Notes under the pieces: generated by a model
Databases searched by the model: none
The model's input: only the letters and a program-made list of their open reading frames with translations
What the model was told of the DNA's origin: nothing
Made by a program: the position numbers and the translations under genes
Source: Flavivirga sp. 57AJ16
Lineage (GTDB): Bacteria > Bacteroidota > Bacteroidia > Flavobacteriales > Flavobacteriaceae
Length of the DNA: 64,000 bases
Direction of reading: 5' to 3'
Assembly: GCF_028736925.1 (NCBI RefSeq)
Contig: NZ_JAQZAT010000022.1
Span: 1 to 64,000 of the forward strand
Shown: positions 19,476 through 27,869 of the stretch, piece after piece
Layout of the letters: every line of letters starts with the position of its first letter
How positions within the stretch are numbered: position 1 is the stretch's first letter

Positions 19476-20213
19476 ATGAATTCGGATTTAAAATTATATA
19501 ATAAGGTGCTGGATAGTATCTTATGGGAAAGTGTCGTTTTATCAGGAAATGGCAGTGTAGTTGCCTTTAAAACATATAAAAATCATGAAAATAAAGTACC
19601 ATTAAGTTGCATCATTATATGTCAGTACTATAAGTGCAAGAATGAATGGTTTCAGTTAGGAGAAGCCATAGAATTATTAGACATTCAATCAGATTGTAGA
19701 ATATACTTATCTAATGATGGATATACGATTACTATTCGTAATAATAATGCCAATGGTACGGAAGATGTCATGTTTTATCGACTTGAAAATGATGATTGGA
19801 CTTTATTGGATTGTAATATAAATAATAAAGTAAAGTATAATTTATTGGACTTAGAATTGTACGTATCAAATAATAACAGGAATACCGTTGTTATAGGTTC
19901 TCCTTATAATGATGGTATTGGAAATTATTCAGGTCATGCACGTATTTATAAGTTTAGTAACGAAAATTTGCCTTCTAATTATAATGAAACGCATCATATC
20001 GATTTGAGTCCAACTTCTGAAGCAAATCAAGTTCATATAAAGTTAGAAAACAACTTAGAATTTAAACAGCTCAAAGTTTATAATATATTAGGACAGTTAT
20101 TAAAAACGCAGGCTAGTTCTTTATTAGATTTATTTATTTTAGTTAAAGGCCTTTATCGTATTGAAATACTAACTAACAGAGGCAAAATATCTAAAAAACT
20201 GCAAATTGAATAG
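19476..20213 (+). CDS. Short FG-GAP-like protein with type A sorting domain, probably degenerate
   Basis: 245 residues. The first 170 resemble decayed propeller repeats of the protein at 15948-18485 (LSGNGSVVAFKTY, VVIGSPYNDGIGNYSGHARIYKF), and the last 75 form a type A sorting domain (IKLENNLEFKQLKVYNILGQLLKTQ). There is no signal peptide, so as it stands it could not reach the secretion system; it is probably an N-terminally truncated paralogue. It lies between two oppositely oriented GAGGCTGTCTGAAA ends (19131-19158 and 20590). Confidence 0.6.
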   Translation: MNSDLKLYNKVLDSILWESVVLSGNGSVVAFKTYKNHENKVPLSCIIICQYYKCKNEWFQLGEAIELLDIQSDCRIYLSNDGYTITIRNNNANGTEDVMFYRLENDDWTLLDCNINNKVKYNLLDLELYVSNNNRNTVVIGSPYNDGIGNYSGHARIYKFSNENLPSNYNETHHIDLSPTSEANQVHIKLENNLEFKQLKVYNILGQLLKTQASSLLDLFILVKGLYRIEILTNRGKISKKLQIE

Positions 20214-20589
20214 ATTTTATTGTATTACCTTTACAAAAGAAAACAGTTTGTAAATAACTCATTTTGAAGATGGTTATGGGATTTATCTCGTTTAAAAATG
20301 AATGATGTTCATTTGGCAAATCTTTTTTAAAAACTTTAATAGTAATAACTCCGTTTTTGTAAAATCCATTTTGACTTTTTGTTTTTAACCAAAAAAAGGG
20401 AGACGTTTGATTAGATAAGAGCTTTTTTGACAGCTATAGCATGGTGCTGTACGTCTGGAAGAAATAGTAAAATATACAACATGTAACTTTTTGTAAACCC
20501 CATATTATAATAGGCTCATACATAATTGTAGTATTTTTATAAAAGATTAAGTTTTTATATTTATTCGTTTAGTTTAAGTTTTAAAAAGA
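20214..20589. other. Intergenic region with GTAAC motif
   Basis: About 375 bp with no gene. It contains GTAACTTTTTGTAAACCC at 20483-20500, the fourth copy of the recurring motif, here facing the IS1182-type element, so this copy may have lost its original gene. Confidence 0.4.
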
Positions 20590-21172
20590 GGCTGTCTGAA
20601 AAGGCAGTCTTTTTTTTTGTGAATTACGGAGTTAGTTGTTAACTTTAGTTATGAGCAAAAAAGTAGTATTCAAGACCTATCACCAGAACCAATTAAGTTT
20701 ACTTCCCCCGAGTTATGATGATTTAGTACCAGCGCACCACCCAGTACGAGTTGTCAATACCATTATAGACCATTTGGACCTCACCGTATTAGAAAAGAGT
20801 TACAAAGGCGGCGGCACATCAAGTTACCACCCGCGCATGCTGCTCAAAGTGATCATTTATGCTTACTTGCGCAACTTATATTCCTCACGTAAAATAGAAC
20901 AAGCCCTTAGCGAAAACATTCACTTTATATGGCTTAGTGGGCAAAGCAAACCAGACCACAATACCATCAACGATTTTAGAGGCAAGCGCCTTCAAGGTCA
21001 TTTAAAGAAAATCTTTCATCAGGTGGTTTTACTTTTGGTAGAACAAGGCGTTATTAGTTTAAAAGATATTTTTATAGATGGCACCAAGATAGAAGCCAAT
21101 GCTAATCGTTATACTTTTGTATGGGGTAAGAGTATCAACACTAGTAAAGAGCGCATCAAGAAACAACTTAAA
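20590..21172 (+). mobile_element. Truncated IS1182-type element (left end only)
   Basis: Begins with the terminal sequence GAGGCTGTCTGAAAAGGCAG typical of this group and contains the first third of a transposase. It is cut at 21172/21173 by the end of an IS982-type element, and the remaining two thirds are nowhere in the window. Confidence 0.75.
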
Positions 21173-21178
21173 ATCTGA
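20651..21178 (+). pseudogene. IS1182 family transposase, N-terminal fragment
   Basis: From ATG 20651 about 175 residues read YHQNQLSLLPPSYDDLVPAHHPVR, LRNLYSSRKIEQAL, WLSGQSKPDHNTINDFR and DIFIDGTKIEANANRYTFVWGK, the standard N-terminal domain of IS1182 transposases (usually near 450-500 residues). It ends within the IS982-type inverted repeat and lacks most of the catalytic domain. Confidence 0.85.
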
Positions 21179-22179
21179 GTTCGATTAAAAAACAGCCAAC
21201 TGATTCGTATGGCTAGTTTGATATTTTATTGAAGGTTTTTTAGGCAAGAAGCTGTATACTATAAGACCTGCTACAATATTTGAGATAAAGTTTGAGAAGC
21301 ACCTGTGTCTAGAATGCTCAATTAGGCAAATATTTTTAAGTTCATCATTAACGGTTTCTATTACTGAGCGTTTTCTAAGCAGTATTTTATCACTCATAGA
21401 CATTAAAGAGTTCTTCATATTGTTTTTATACTAGTGATTAAATGTACACCCTCCACGAAAAGCATTTGCATGAGTTCTTTTCCAATATAACCTTTATCAG
21501 CAAAAAGTTTTCCAAATATTTTATTAAGAAAACTTTTCTTTTTCAATGGTGTTCTATCATCAACATTTGCTTGTGTGATTGTAAAATTTAAGATTTCTCC
21601 TTTATCATTTATAACAATGTGAAGCTTAAAACGATGAAACCATCCCATTGTTGATTTTCCAGTAGTAGCAATACCTTTAAAGACTTTGTTGTTGGCTATT
21701 CGTTTAGACTTACAGACCCTAATTGGAGTAGAATCTACAAAGGAAATACCTGTACAATCTCCTAGCAACATGTTTTTAAAAACAAGGTCATTGGTATTAA
21801 GGTTTGCTGCATAAGCTCGGTAAATCTGTTATAAGAAACGGTATCTGGAAAATCATCCTTCATATGCTTTTGAACATAAAAAAGGTAGAAATGCTTGAAG
21901 GTTCTAAAACCACTTAATTGAAATAAAATGGTAATAGTAATTACTTCACTTGTACTCATAACTGAAGGGCGTTTTGCAGGATTGCCCAACATATGGTTTT
22001 CAACCAATTGGCTATATTCTTTACAGAACTCATCAACAATACAAAATATTTCAGTAATTTTAGAGTAGATTATCATAGATAGATTTTTAGATTAATAAAT
22101 TGAAATTCACTACTTTAATTTACTAAAAATCTATCTTTTTTACTACTTAAATCTTATCTAATATTAATCGAACTCAGGT
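21173..22179 (-). mobile_element. IS982 family insertion sequence, complete ends
   Basis: About 1007 bp bounded by inverted repeats CTGAGTTCGATTAA (21175-21188) and TTAATCGAACTCAG (22164-22177), with one mismatch when extended two bases outward. The transposase lies on the minus strand. No matching direct repeats flank the ends (CAACTTAAA left, TATACAGGT right), so the two sides did not come from one simple insertion. Confidence 0.85.
21185..22076 (-). pseudogene. IS982 family transposase, frameshifted twice
   Basis: Three consecutive frames together give a normal-length IS982 transposase (about 295 residues). Frame 1, 22076-21762, has FCKEYSQLVENHM and the N-terminal helices. Frame 2, 21771-21415, has GDCTGISFVDSTPIRVCKSKR and FADKGYIGKEL. 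Frame 3, 21418-21185, has RKRSVIETVNDELKNICLIEHSRHR. Both breaks need a -1 shift and both fall at A5 runs (TTTTTAAAAAC and ATAAAAACA on the coding strand). Inactivation by indels is the simplest reading; homopolymer sequencing error or programmed slippage at T-TTA-AAA are alternatives. Confidence 0.85.
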
Positions 22180-22665
22180 TATACAGGTTTATCTTATATG
22201 GATGTCATGAACCTCAACGAAGATAATATCGCTTTCGGTATTGATGGTGGCAAATGGATAATTATCAATAGACAAAAAACACATAACAAAGTAAAAATTC
22301 CGTTACTTCCAATTGCTGAAGAATTAATTGAGAAATATAAAGGCCATATTAAAACCAAGAGAACGAAAACCTTATTTCCAAATATTTCAAATCAGAAACT
22401 CAACTCATATTTAAAAGACGTAGCTTTTGTCTGCGGTATTAAAAAGAATCTTACATTTCACATGGCACGTCATACATTAGCAACAACAATAACCTTAAGT
22501 AATGGTGTACCAATAGAAACTGTATCAAAATTACTTGGACACTCAAAAATAGTTACTACTCAAATTTATGCCAAAGTAATTGAAAGAAAAGTAAGTGAAG
22601 ATATGAGGGTATTGGAAAATAAGTTACAAACTAACAATTCAAATAAATTAAAAATTAAAATTTAA
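22180..22665 (+). pseudogene. Tyrosine integrase, C-terminal part (relic A)
   Basis: Open frame from 22180, directly against the IS982 end, reading YTGLSYMDVMNL, then the catalytic HMARHT (His-x-x-Arg), LGHSKIVTTQIYAKV with the conserved LGH and the nucleophilic Tyr, ending about residue 160. This is the catalytic half of the integrases carried by Bacteroidota integrative elements. The N-terminal DNA-binding domain has been removed by the IS982 rearrangement. The first ATG in frame is 22198. Two shorter relics of the same 3' end occur at 31.7 and 35.4 kb. Confidence 0.85.
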
Positions 22666-22759
22666 AACCCTAGAATAAAATTAATTTTTCGATTAAAATA
22701 AATTTGGACTTTTCAACAAAGTTTGTTGAGAAATTTATGAAGAATTTTGTTCCATAAAA

Positions 22760-23980
22760 ATGAAAACAATGGAAGATAATTCAAAAAAAAAGAAATTAAA
22801 AACCAAGCCTAAAAAATCCATATTAAGAAGATTGATAAGGGGCTTAGCTTTAATAACAATCATTTTTCTTTTGCTTATCATTGGCTCTGCAGCCTATATA
22901 GCAATGAATGATAAAGCAGCAAAATCACCACTTTACACAGGACTTATTATTTCTGATGAATTTCAAATGCCTATAGACAATAAGTTTAACCATCATACAG
23001 AAGCTATGGATGTTGTAGAAGAACTAGACTTGAAAGGGAAAATAATTGTAATGACAGGCGGTCATAGTGGAACTGGCAGGGAAGCAACAAAAGCATTAAC
23101 AATTAGAGGAGCAACAGTAATTGCTTTAGCAAGGGATGTAGAATGGGCTAAAAGTAACTTGAAAGGACTACCAAATATTGAAATAGAATATTTGGATTTG
23201 TTAAAACCAAAATCCATAGAAGCATTCACCCAAAAGTTTTTAAAATCAAATCGTCCAATTCATGCGCTTATCAATAGTGCAGGAATATATAATATTCCAT
23301 TGACTAGAGACGAAAGAGGTTATGAGTTACAGTTTGCAACTAATGTTCTCGGACATTATGAATTAACAATGAAATTACTTCCAGCTTTGAAAAAAGCAAA
23401 CGGAGCTCGTATTGTCAATTTATCGTCTCGTGGGCATCGTTTAAGTAATGTTATAATTGATGATGTAAATTTTGAAAATGCAGAGTATGATGGAATGATA
23501 TCTTATGCGCAAAGCAAAACAGCATTAATTCTTTTATCTATCAAATTAGATAAACTTTTAAAGGATTCAAACATTAGAAGTTTTGCAGTACACCCTGGTC
23601 CAATCCCTTCATCAGATCTTTTTACTTCATCTCAAGTAGGTATTGCTTCCAATACTAAAGTTCAGTTCATGAAAGCTTCTGCAAAATTATCGAGGGCAAT
23701 CAACTATACATGGTTATTAAACTTTTTTAGAAATCCGGAAAATGTTGGAGATATATACAAAACAGTAAAAGAAGGCGGTGCTACAACAGCATGGGCAGCA
23801 GTCAGTCCTGAATTAAATGGAAAAGGAGGATTGTATTTAGAAGATTGTAATATAGCAAAGCTAGTTCCTAATGATAGTAATGCGCCTTTCGGTGTAAGAC
23901 AGTACGCCGTAGATATTGAATCTGCTAATAAGGTATTGGAGATTTGCGAAAAAATGACAGGTATAAAGTTTGAAAATTAA
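22760..23980 (+). CDS. Membrane-anchored SDR family NAD(P)-dependent oxidoreductase
   Basis: 406 residues. A lysine-rich start and one transmembrane helix (about 27-48) precede a classical short-chain dehydrogenase fold: TGGHSGTG cofactor loop (about 99-106), NSAG (about 172-175), and a YAQSK active-site Tyr/Lys. It is longer than typical SDRs (about 250) because of the N-terminal extension, and resembles retinol-dehydrogenase-like members. Substrate is unknown. It starts 95 bp after the integrase relic and is followed 3 bp later by a second NAD-dependent reductase, so the two are probably co-transcribed. Confidence 0.82.
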   Translation: MKTMEDNSKKKKLKTKPKKSILRRLIRGLALITIIFLLLIIGSAAYIAMNDKAAKSPLYTGLIISDEFQMPIDNKFNHHTEAMDVVEELDLKGKIIVMTGGHSGTGREATKALTIRGATVIALARDVEWAKSNLKGLPNIEIEYLDLLKPKSIEAFTQKFLKSNRPIHALINSAGIYNIPLTRDERGYELQFATNVLGHYELTMKLLPALKKANGARIVNLSSRGHRLSNVIIDDVNFENAEYDGMISYAQSKTALILLSIKLDKLLKDSNIRSFAVHPGPIPSSDLFTSSQVGIASNTKVQFMKASAKLSRAINYTWLLNFFRNPENVGDIYKTVKEGGATTAWAAVSPELNGKGGLYLEDCNIAKLVPNDSNAPFGVRQYAVDIESANKVLEICEKMTGIKFEN

Positions 23981-23983
23981 AAG

Positions 23984-25012
23984 ATGCAAAATATAGAAAC
24001 AGTTTTAGTAACTGGAGGAACAGGTTTTTTAGGAACTCATACAATTGTTCAGTTATTACAAAAGGGATATAATGTAAAAACGACAGTTCGTTCCTTAAAG
24101 AGAAAAAACGATGTGTTTGAAATGCTAAAAAATGGAGGGATAACATCATTTGATAATCTCGAATTCATTGAAGCCGATTTAACTAAAGATAAAAATTGGG
24201 ACGAGGCAGTAAAAGATTGTAAATATGTATTACACCTTGCTTCACCTTTTCCTTCTGGAGAACCAAAGGATGAAGACGAATTAATTATTCCTGCTAAAGA
24301 AGGAACGCTTCGAGCGCTAAAAGCTGCCCAAAAAGCAGGTGTAAAGCGTGTTGTAATGACCTCTTCTTTTGCTGCAATAGGCTACAGTATTAACCCTGAA
24401 AACCATATTTTTTCTGAACAAGATTGGACAGACCCTAATACAAATATTGGCGCATATATCAAATCAAAAACACTAGCAGAACAAGCTGCTTGGAATTTCA
24501 TTAAAACGGAAGCAAACCCGTTAGAATTAACCGTAATTAATCCAGTTGGAATATTTGGCCCAGTTTTAGGTAAAGACTTTGCAAGTTCAGTAGAACTGAT
24601 AGAGCAACTCATGAGTGGAAAAATATCTGCAACGCCAAAAGTTTATTTTGGTATTGTAGATGTTCGCGATGTCGCCAATATTCATATCAAAGCTATGATA
24701 AGTAAAGAGGCTAAAAATCAACGTTTTTTAGCATCTTCTGATGATACTACATCTTTGCCAGAAATTGCAAAAATTCTGCGTAAACAGCAAAATGAATATG
24801 CGAAAAAGATTACTAACAAAGTGCTTCCTAATTGGTTAGTGAAAATATTATCACATTTTAAACCTGAATTAAAATCTGTAGCTTCTCAAGTAGGGATTAT
24901 AAAAACTATTTCTAACGAAAAAGCAAAAACTATTTTAGGTTGGAAACCTCGAAATAAAGAAGTAATTATAGCAGATACTGCAGATAGTTTAATTAAATTT
25001 AGTGTTATATAA
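23984..25012 (+). CDS. NAD-dependent epimerase / dihydroflavonol reductase-like protein
   Basis: 342 residues of the extended SDR type. TGGTGFLGTHT near the N-terminus is the Rossmann cofactor loop, RVVMTSSFAAIGY follows, and YIKSKTLAEQAAW carries the catalytic Tyr-x-x-x-Lys. This is the pattern of aldehyde reductases related to dihydroflavonol 4-reductase. Starts 3 bp after the upstream SDR stop and ends 7 bp before an AraC regulator, so the three form one transcription unit. Confidence 0.85.
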   Translation: MQNIETVLVTGGTGFLGTHTIVQLLQKGYNVKTTVRSLKRKNDVFEMLKNGGITSFDNLEFIEADLTKDKNWDEAVKDCKYVLHLASPFPSGEPKDEDELIIPAKEGTLRALKAAQKAGVKRVVMTSSFAAIGYSINPENHIFSEQDWTDPNTNIGAYIKSKTLAEQAAWNFIKTEANPLELTVINPVGIFGPVLGKDFASSVELIEQLMSGKISATPKVYFGIVDVRDVANIHIKAMISKEAKNQRFLASSDDTTSLPEIAKILRKQQNEYAKKITNKVLPNWLVKILSHFKPELKSVASQVGIIKTISNEKAKTILGWKPRNKEVIIADTADSLIKFSVI

Positions 25013-25019
25013 ATAAACT

Positions 25020-25796
25020 ATGGATATAAAATCATGTTACATAGGACCTGAAATTTCACCTGAACAATTTATACCAGAACATTTGTTTTTGTTTTTAGCA
25101 AAAGGAATTTTAAATGGTTATGATGGCAGTAATTATATTACGATGAAGTCTGGCGATTATTGTATTGTTCGTAAAAACCATTTAGCGAGATATAACAAGC
25201 ATAAAGAGAACGATGAATTTGAAAAGGTAGTCGTGATTTTTGATGAAATATTTCTTAAACAATTTCTAGAAAAATACCAATTCAAAAAAGAAAAACATAA
25301 ACCTAAAGAAGCATTTATTTACTTAGATAAAAATGAACAAATACCAAGTTTTATAAACTCATTAATGCCCTATTATAATGGTATGGGGAAAATTGAAAAA
25401 GAAATTCAAGATACCAAGCGAGAAGAACTCTTACTTATCTTGTTAAAAAAGCAGCCAGAATTATATGAAGTGCTTTTTGATTTTGGAAAGCCCGAAAAAA
25501 TAAACTTGGAAGAATTCATGAACCAAAATTATAAATTCAATGTAGCTATTGAACGTTTTGCATATCTTACAGGTAGAAGTCTTTCGGCATTCAAAAGAGA
25601 TTTTAAACAAATATTTAACGATACACCTAATCGTTGGTTAATTCAAAAAAGGTTACAAGAAGCCCATTTCCTCATTGATAAAAAGAAACAAAAGCCATCC
25701 GAAATATATATTGATTTAGGTTTTGAAGATTTATCTCATTTTTCATTTGCTTTTAAAAAACAATTTGGAATGAGCCCAAAGAACTTATTACAATGA
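25020..25796 (+). CDS. AraC family transcriptional regulator
   Basis: 258 residues. An N-terminal cupin-like sensing part (GDYCIVRKNHLARYNKH) leads to a C-terminal AraC DNA-binding domain with two HTHs: AYLTGRSLSAFKRDFKQIF and the closing DLGFEDLSHFSFAFKKQFGMSPKNL. Seven bp after the epimerase-like gene, so it probably controls the oxidoreductase pair it is transcribed with. Inducer unknown. Confidence 0.85.
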   Translation: MDIKSCYIGPEISPEQFIPEHLFLFLAKGILNGYDGSNYITMKSGDYCIVRKNHLARYNKHKENDEFEKVVVIFDEIFLKQFLEKYQFKKEKHKPKEAFIYLDKNEQIPSFINSLMPYYNGMGKIEKEIQDTKREELLLILLKKQPELYEVLFDFGKPEKINLEEFMNQNYKFNVAIERFAYLTGRSLSAFKRDFKQIFNDTPNRWLIQKRLQEAHFLIDKKKQKPSEIYIDLGFEDLSHFSFAFKKQFGMSPKNLLQ

Positions 25797-25861
25797 ATAT
25801 TTAAACTTAATTTTTATTTGGTTAACTTTACTTGGGTGATATACCAAAGCATTTAATTTCA

Positions 25862-26452
25862 ATGAATTCAAAGAAAATACTATCTCAATACATTCAAAAT
25901 TTTGTTGATTTAAATGAAGACGAAGTGAATCAATTCGTCAGTTGTTTTGAGGAGATAAAAGTAAAAAAAAGACAATTGATTGTACAGCCTAATTTTATTG
26001 CTCATCATGTACATTTTGTGGTTAAAGGAGCTTTCAGATCGTATGTTGTTACAGACGAAGGTAACGACCATACTACTTCTTTTGCCATTGAAAATTGGTG
26101 GATTACCGATTATAATAGTTTTATATACCAACAACCAGCCACATCATTTGTAATTGCTCTTGAAGATAGTGTAATACTGCGCGTACATTACGAAAAGCAA
26201 AAGGAACTAAAACAAGTAAATCATAAGTTTGAAACTTTTTTTAGAATTATTGCAGAAAGAGGGTTGGCATTTTTTCAACGAAGAATTACAAATAACATAA
26301 CATTATCTGCAGAAAGGCGTTACGACCAATTTATGGGTAAATATTCTCATGTGGCTCGGCGGTTACCTCAATACGCTTTAGCATCCTTTTTAGGGATGAC
26401 ACCAGAGTTCTTATCCAAGATAAGAAACAACAAGGTTCAAAAGAAATCTTGA
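25862..26452 (+). CDS. Crp/Fnr family transcriptional regulator
   Basis: 196 residues from ATG 25862 (a TTG 30 bp earlier is less likely). An N-terminal cyclic-nucleotide-binding-like barrel (VVKGAFRSYVVTDEGNDHTTSF) is followed by a long helix and a C-terminal winged HTH (RRLPQYALASFLGMTPEFLSKIRNN). It lacks clustered cysteines and so is not an iron-sulfur Fnr. A 14-bp palindrome TTGAACTACTTCAA overlaps its stop, and a YceI gene follows 104 bp downstream. Confidence 0.82.
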   Translation: MNSKKILSQYIQNFVDLNEDEVNQFVSCFEEIKVKKRQLIVQPNFIAHHVHFVVKGAFRSYVVTDEGNDHTTSFAIENWWITDYNSFIYQQPATSFVIALEDSVILRVHYEKQKELKQVNHKFETFFRIIAERGLAFFQRRITNNITLSAERRYDQFMGKYSHVARRLPQYALASFLGMTPEFLSKIRNNKVQKKS

Positions 26453-26462
26453 ACTACTTCAA
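26449..26462. promoter_or_regulatory. Candidate Crp/Fnr site TTGAA-N4-TTCAA
   Basis: TTGAACTACTTCAA has the geometry of Crp/Fnr boxes (5-bp arms, 4-bp spacer). It overlaps the stop codon of a Crp/Fnr gene and lies about 95 bp before yceI. A second palindrome, GTCAATATTGAC at 26521-26532, is 25 bp before yceI. Confidence 0.45.
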
Positions 26463-26556
26463 CTATTTTTCCTAATCTACTTCATTGGAACTAGGGAACT
26501 ATTCATTGCACTTTTGTAAGGTCAATATTGACGTATAAAAATAAAACAAAAGTAAA

Positions 26557-27081
26557 ATGAAAACAGCAGTAAAAACAAAATGGAATTTAGATGTAGCACA
26601 TTCAGAAATAAGCTTTAAAGTTAAGCATATGATGATTTCTACAGTAACAGGACACTTCGAAGACTTCAGCGCAACGGCTGAAACAGAAAACGAAAATTTC
26701 GTAAATGCAGATTTTAAATTTGTAGCAAATGTTGATTCTATCAATACTAAAAATAGTGATAGAGATGCACACTTAAAATCAGATGACTTTTTCAATGCAG
26801 AAGAATATCCAGAATTGACTTTTAAATCAAAATCTTTTGATGGAGATAAATTAGTTGGAGATTTAACAATTAGAGATAAAACCAAAGAAATTGTATTAGA
26901 TGTAGATTTTAATGGATTAGCTGTAGACCCTTATGGCCAAACCAAAGCAGGTTTTGAAATCACTGGAAAAGTGAATAGAAAAGATTTCGATTTAACGTGG
27001 AGTGCGGTAACAGAAGCAGGAAGTATAGTGGTAAGTGATACTATTAAGCTTGTTGTTGACTTACAATTTGTTAAAGAATAG
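26557..27081 (+). CDS. YceI family protein
   Basis: 174 residues covering the whole YceI lipocalin-like fold: WNLDVAHSEISFKVKHMMISTVTGHFEDF at the start, SDRDAHLKSDDFFNAEEYPELTFKS in the middle and GFEITGKVNRKDFDLTW near the end. Family members bind isoprenoid-like lipids; no signal peptide is seen here, so this copy is probably cytoplasmic. It follows a Crp/Fnr gene with palindromic sites between and ends at a strong terminator. Confidence 0.9.
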   Translation: MKTAVKTKWNLDVAHSEISFKVKHMMISTVTGHFEDFSATAETENENFVNADFKFVANVDSINTKNSDRDAHLKSDDFFNAEEYPELTFKSKSFDGDKLVGDLTIRDKTKEIVLDVDFNGLAVDPYGQTKAGFEITGKVNRKDFDLTWSAVTEAGSIVVSDTIKLVVDLQFVKE

Positions 27082-27099
27082 TTTTGGCTAGTAATATTT

Positions 27100-27135
27100 A
27101 TTGAGGCTGATAAAATTGTTTCAGCCTCAATTTTC
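27100..27135 (+). terminator. Rho-independent terminator after yceI
   Basis: ATTGAGGCTGA and TCAGCCTCAAT form a perfect 11-bp stem with a 10-base loop, followed by TTTTC. It lies 19 bp after the YceI stop. Confidence 0.85.
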
Positions 27136-27178
27136 GGCAAAGTAAATAAGAACATAGAACATTGTAAAAAATAATGAA

Positions 27179-27643
27179 ATGAAAAATCAAACAAAATTAA
27201 AAGGCGGTTTAAACACGCTAGCATTATATAATGTTGCTTTTGTAGTTTCTAATATTGAAGAATCAATAAAATGGTATAATAATATATTAGGGTTTAAATT
27301 ATTAATGAAACAAACTATTCCTGTAGAAAAAGGTGAGTTACAAATGGCTTTTATGCAAGGATCAGGTATGAAAATTGAAATGCTTCAAAATTCAGAAGGC
27401 CAATTAATTGAAGCAATTATTAATGATTCAAAAACAGACGCCCCACCATCAGTAATAGGTGGTAAAGCTTTAGTATTTCAAGTAGAAGATTTAAAAGTAG
27501 CTACTAAAGAACTTGAAAATAAAGGTGTGGAGTTTTTATGGAAAGAAAGATATTTAGCAGGAGATGTGCTATTTTGTTCTATGGTATTAGACCCTGATGG
27601 GAATCGTATAAATATTTTTCAATCAAATACAGTAGCTCAATAA
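27179..27643 (+). CDS. VOC family protein (glyoxalase/dioxygenase fold)
   Basis: 154 residues with the paired beta-alpha-beta modules of the VOC superfamily: YNVAFVVSNIEESIKWYNNILGFKL, then a second half ending VLDPDGNRINIFQ. Expected metal ligands are partly present (the C-terminal Glu position is Asn in NRINIF), so catalytic ability is uncertain. Stands alone between two terminators. Confidence 0.8.
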   Translation: MKNQTKLKGGLNTLALYNVAFVVSNIEESIKWYNNILGFKLLMKQTIPVEKGELQMAFMQGSGMKIEMLQNSEGQLIEAIINDSKTDAPPSVIGGKALVFQVEDLKVATKELENKGVEFLWKERYLAGDVLFCSMVLDPDGNRINIFQSNTVAQ

Positions 27644-27720
27644 TAGAAGATAACACTTTATTGGACAATTCATTTAACATCTAGTTTCTGTTAAATGATT
27701 TATCAAAAATAAGAATTGTA

Positions 27721-27778
27721 GTCAATTGAAAATTGAAGTCATAATGATGATTTCATATTCAATTGGCTTTGTTTTTTT
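27721..27778 (+). terminator. Long-stem terminator
   Basis: GTCAATTGAA...GAAGTCAT pairs with ATGATTTC...TTCAATTGGC around an AATG loop, with a GTTTTTTT tract after it. It closes the VOC gene transcript 80 bp after its stop. Confidence 0.7.
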
Positions 27779-27854
27779 ATGAATATCTCATAAAAAATAC
27801 TATAACCATTTATACTAAAATACATTATAACATATTTTATCATAGTTAAATTTT

Positions 27855-27862
27855 TAACTTTG
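27855..27862 (+). promoter_or_regulatory. Bacteroidota -7 element TAACTTTG
   Basis: Matches the TAnnTTTG consensus and ends 7 bp before the ATG at 27870, so the transcript probably has little or no leader. The -33 element is not obvious. Confidence 0.5.
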
Positions 27863-27869
27863 TAGTATC

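Noticed and set aside
21760-21775. Programmed ribosomal frameshifting as the main explanation for the split IS982 transposase
   Set aside because: A slippery heptamer is present at the first junction, but a second break at another A-run and the single-frame norm of the family make ordinary indels or read error more likely.
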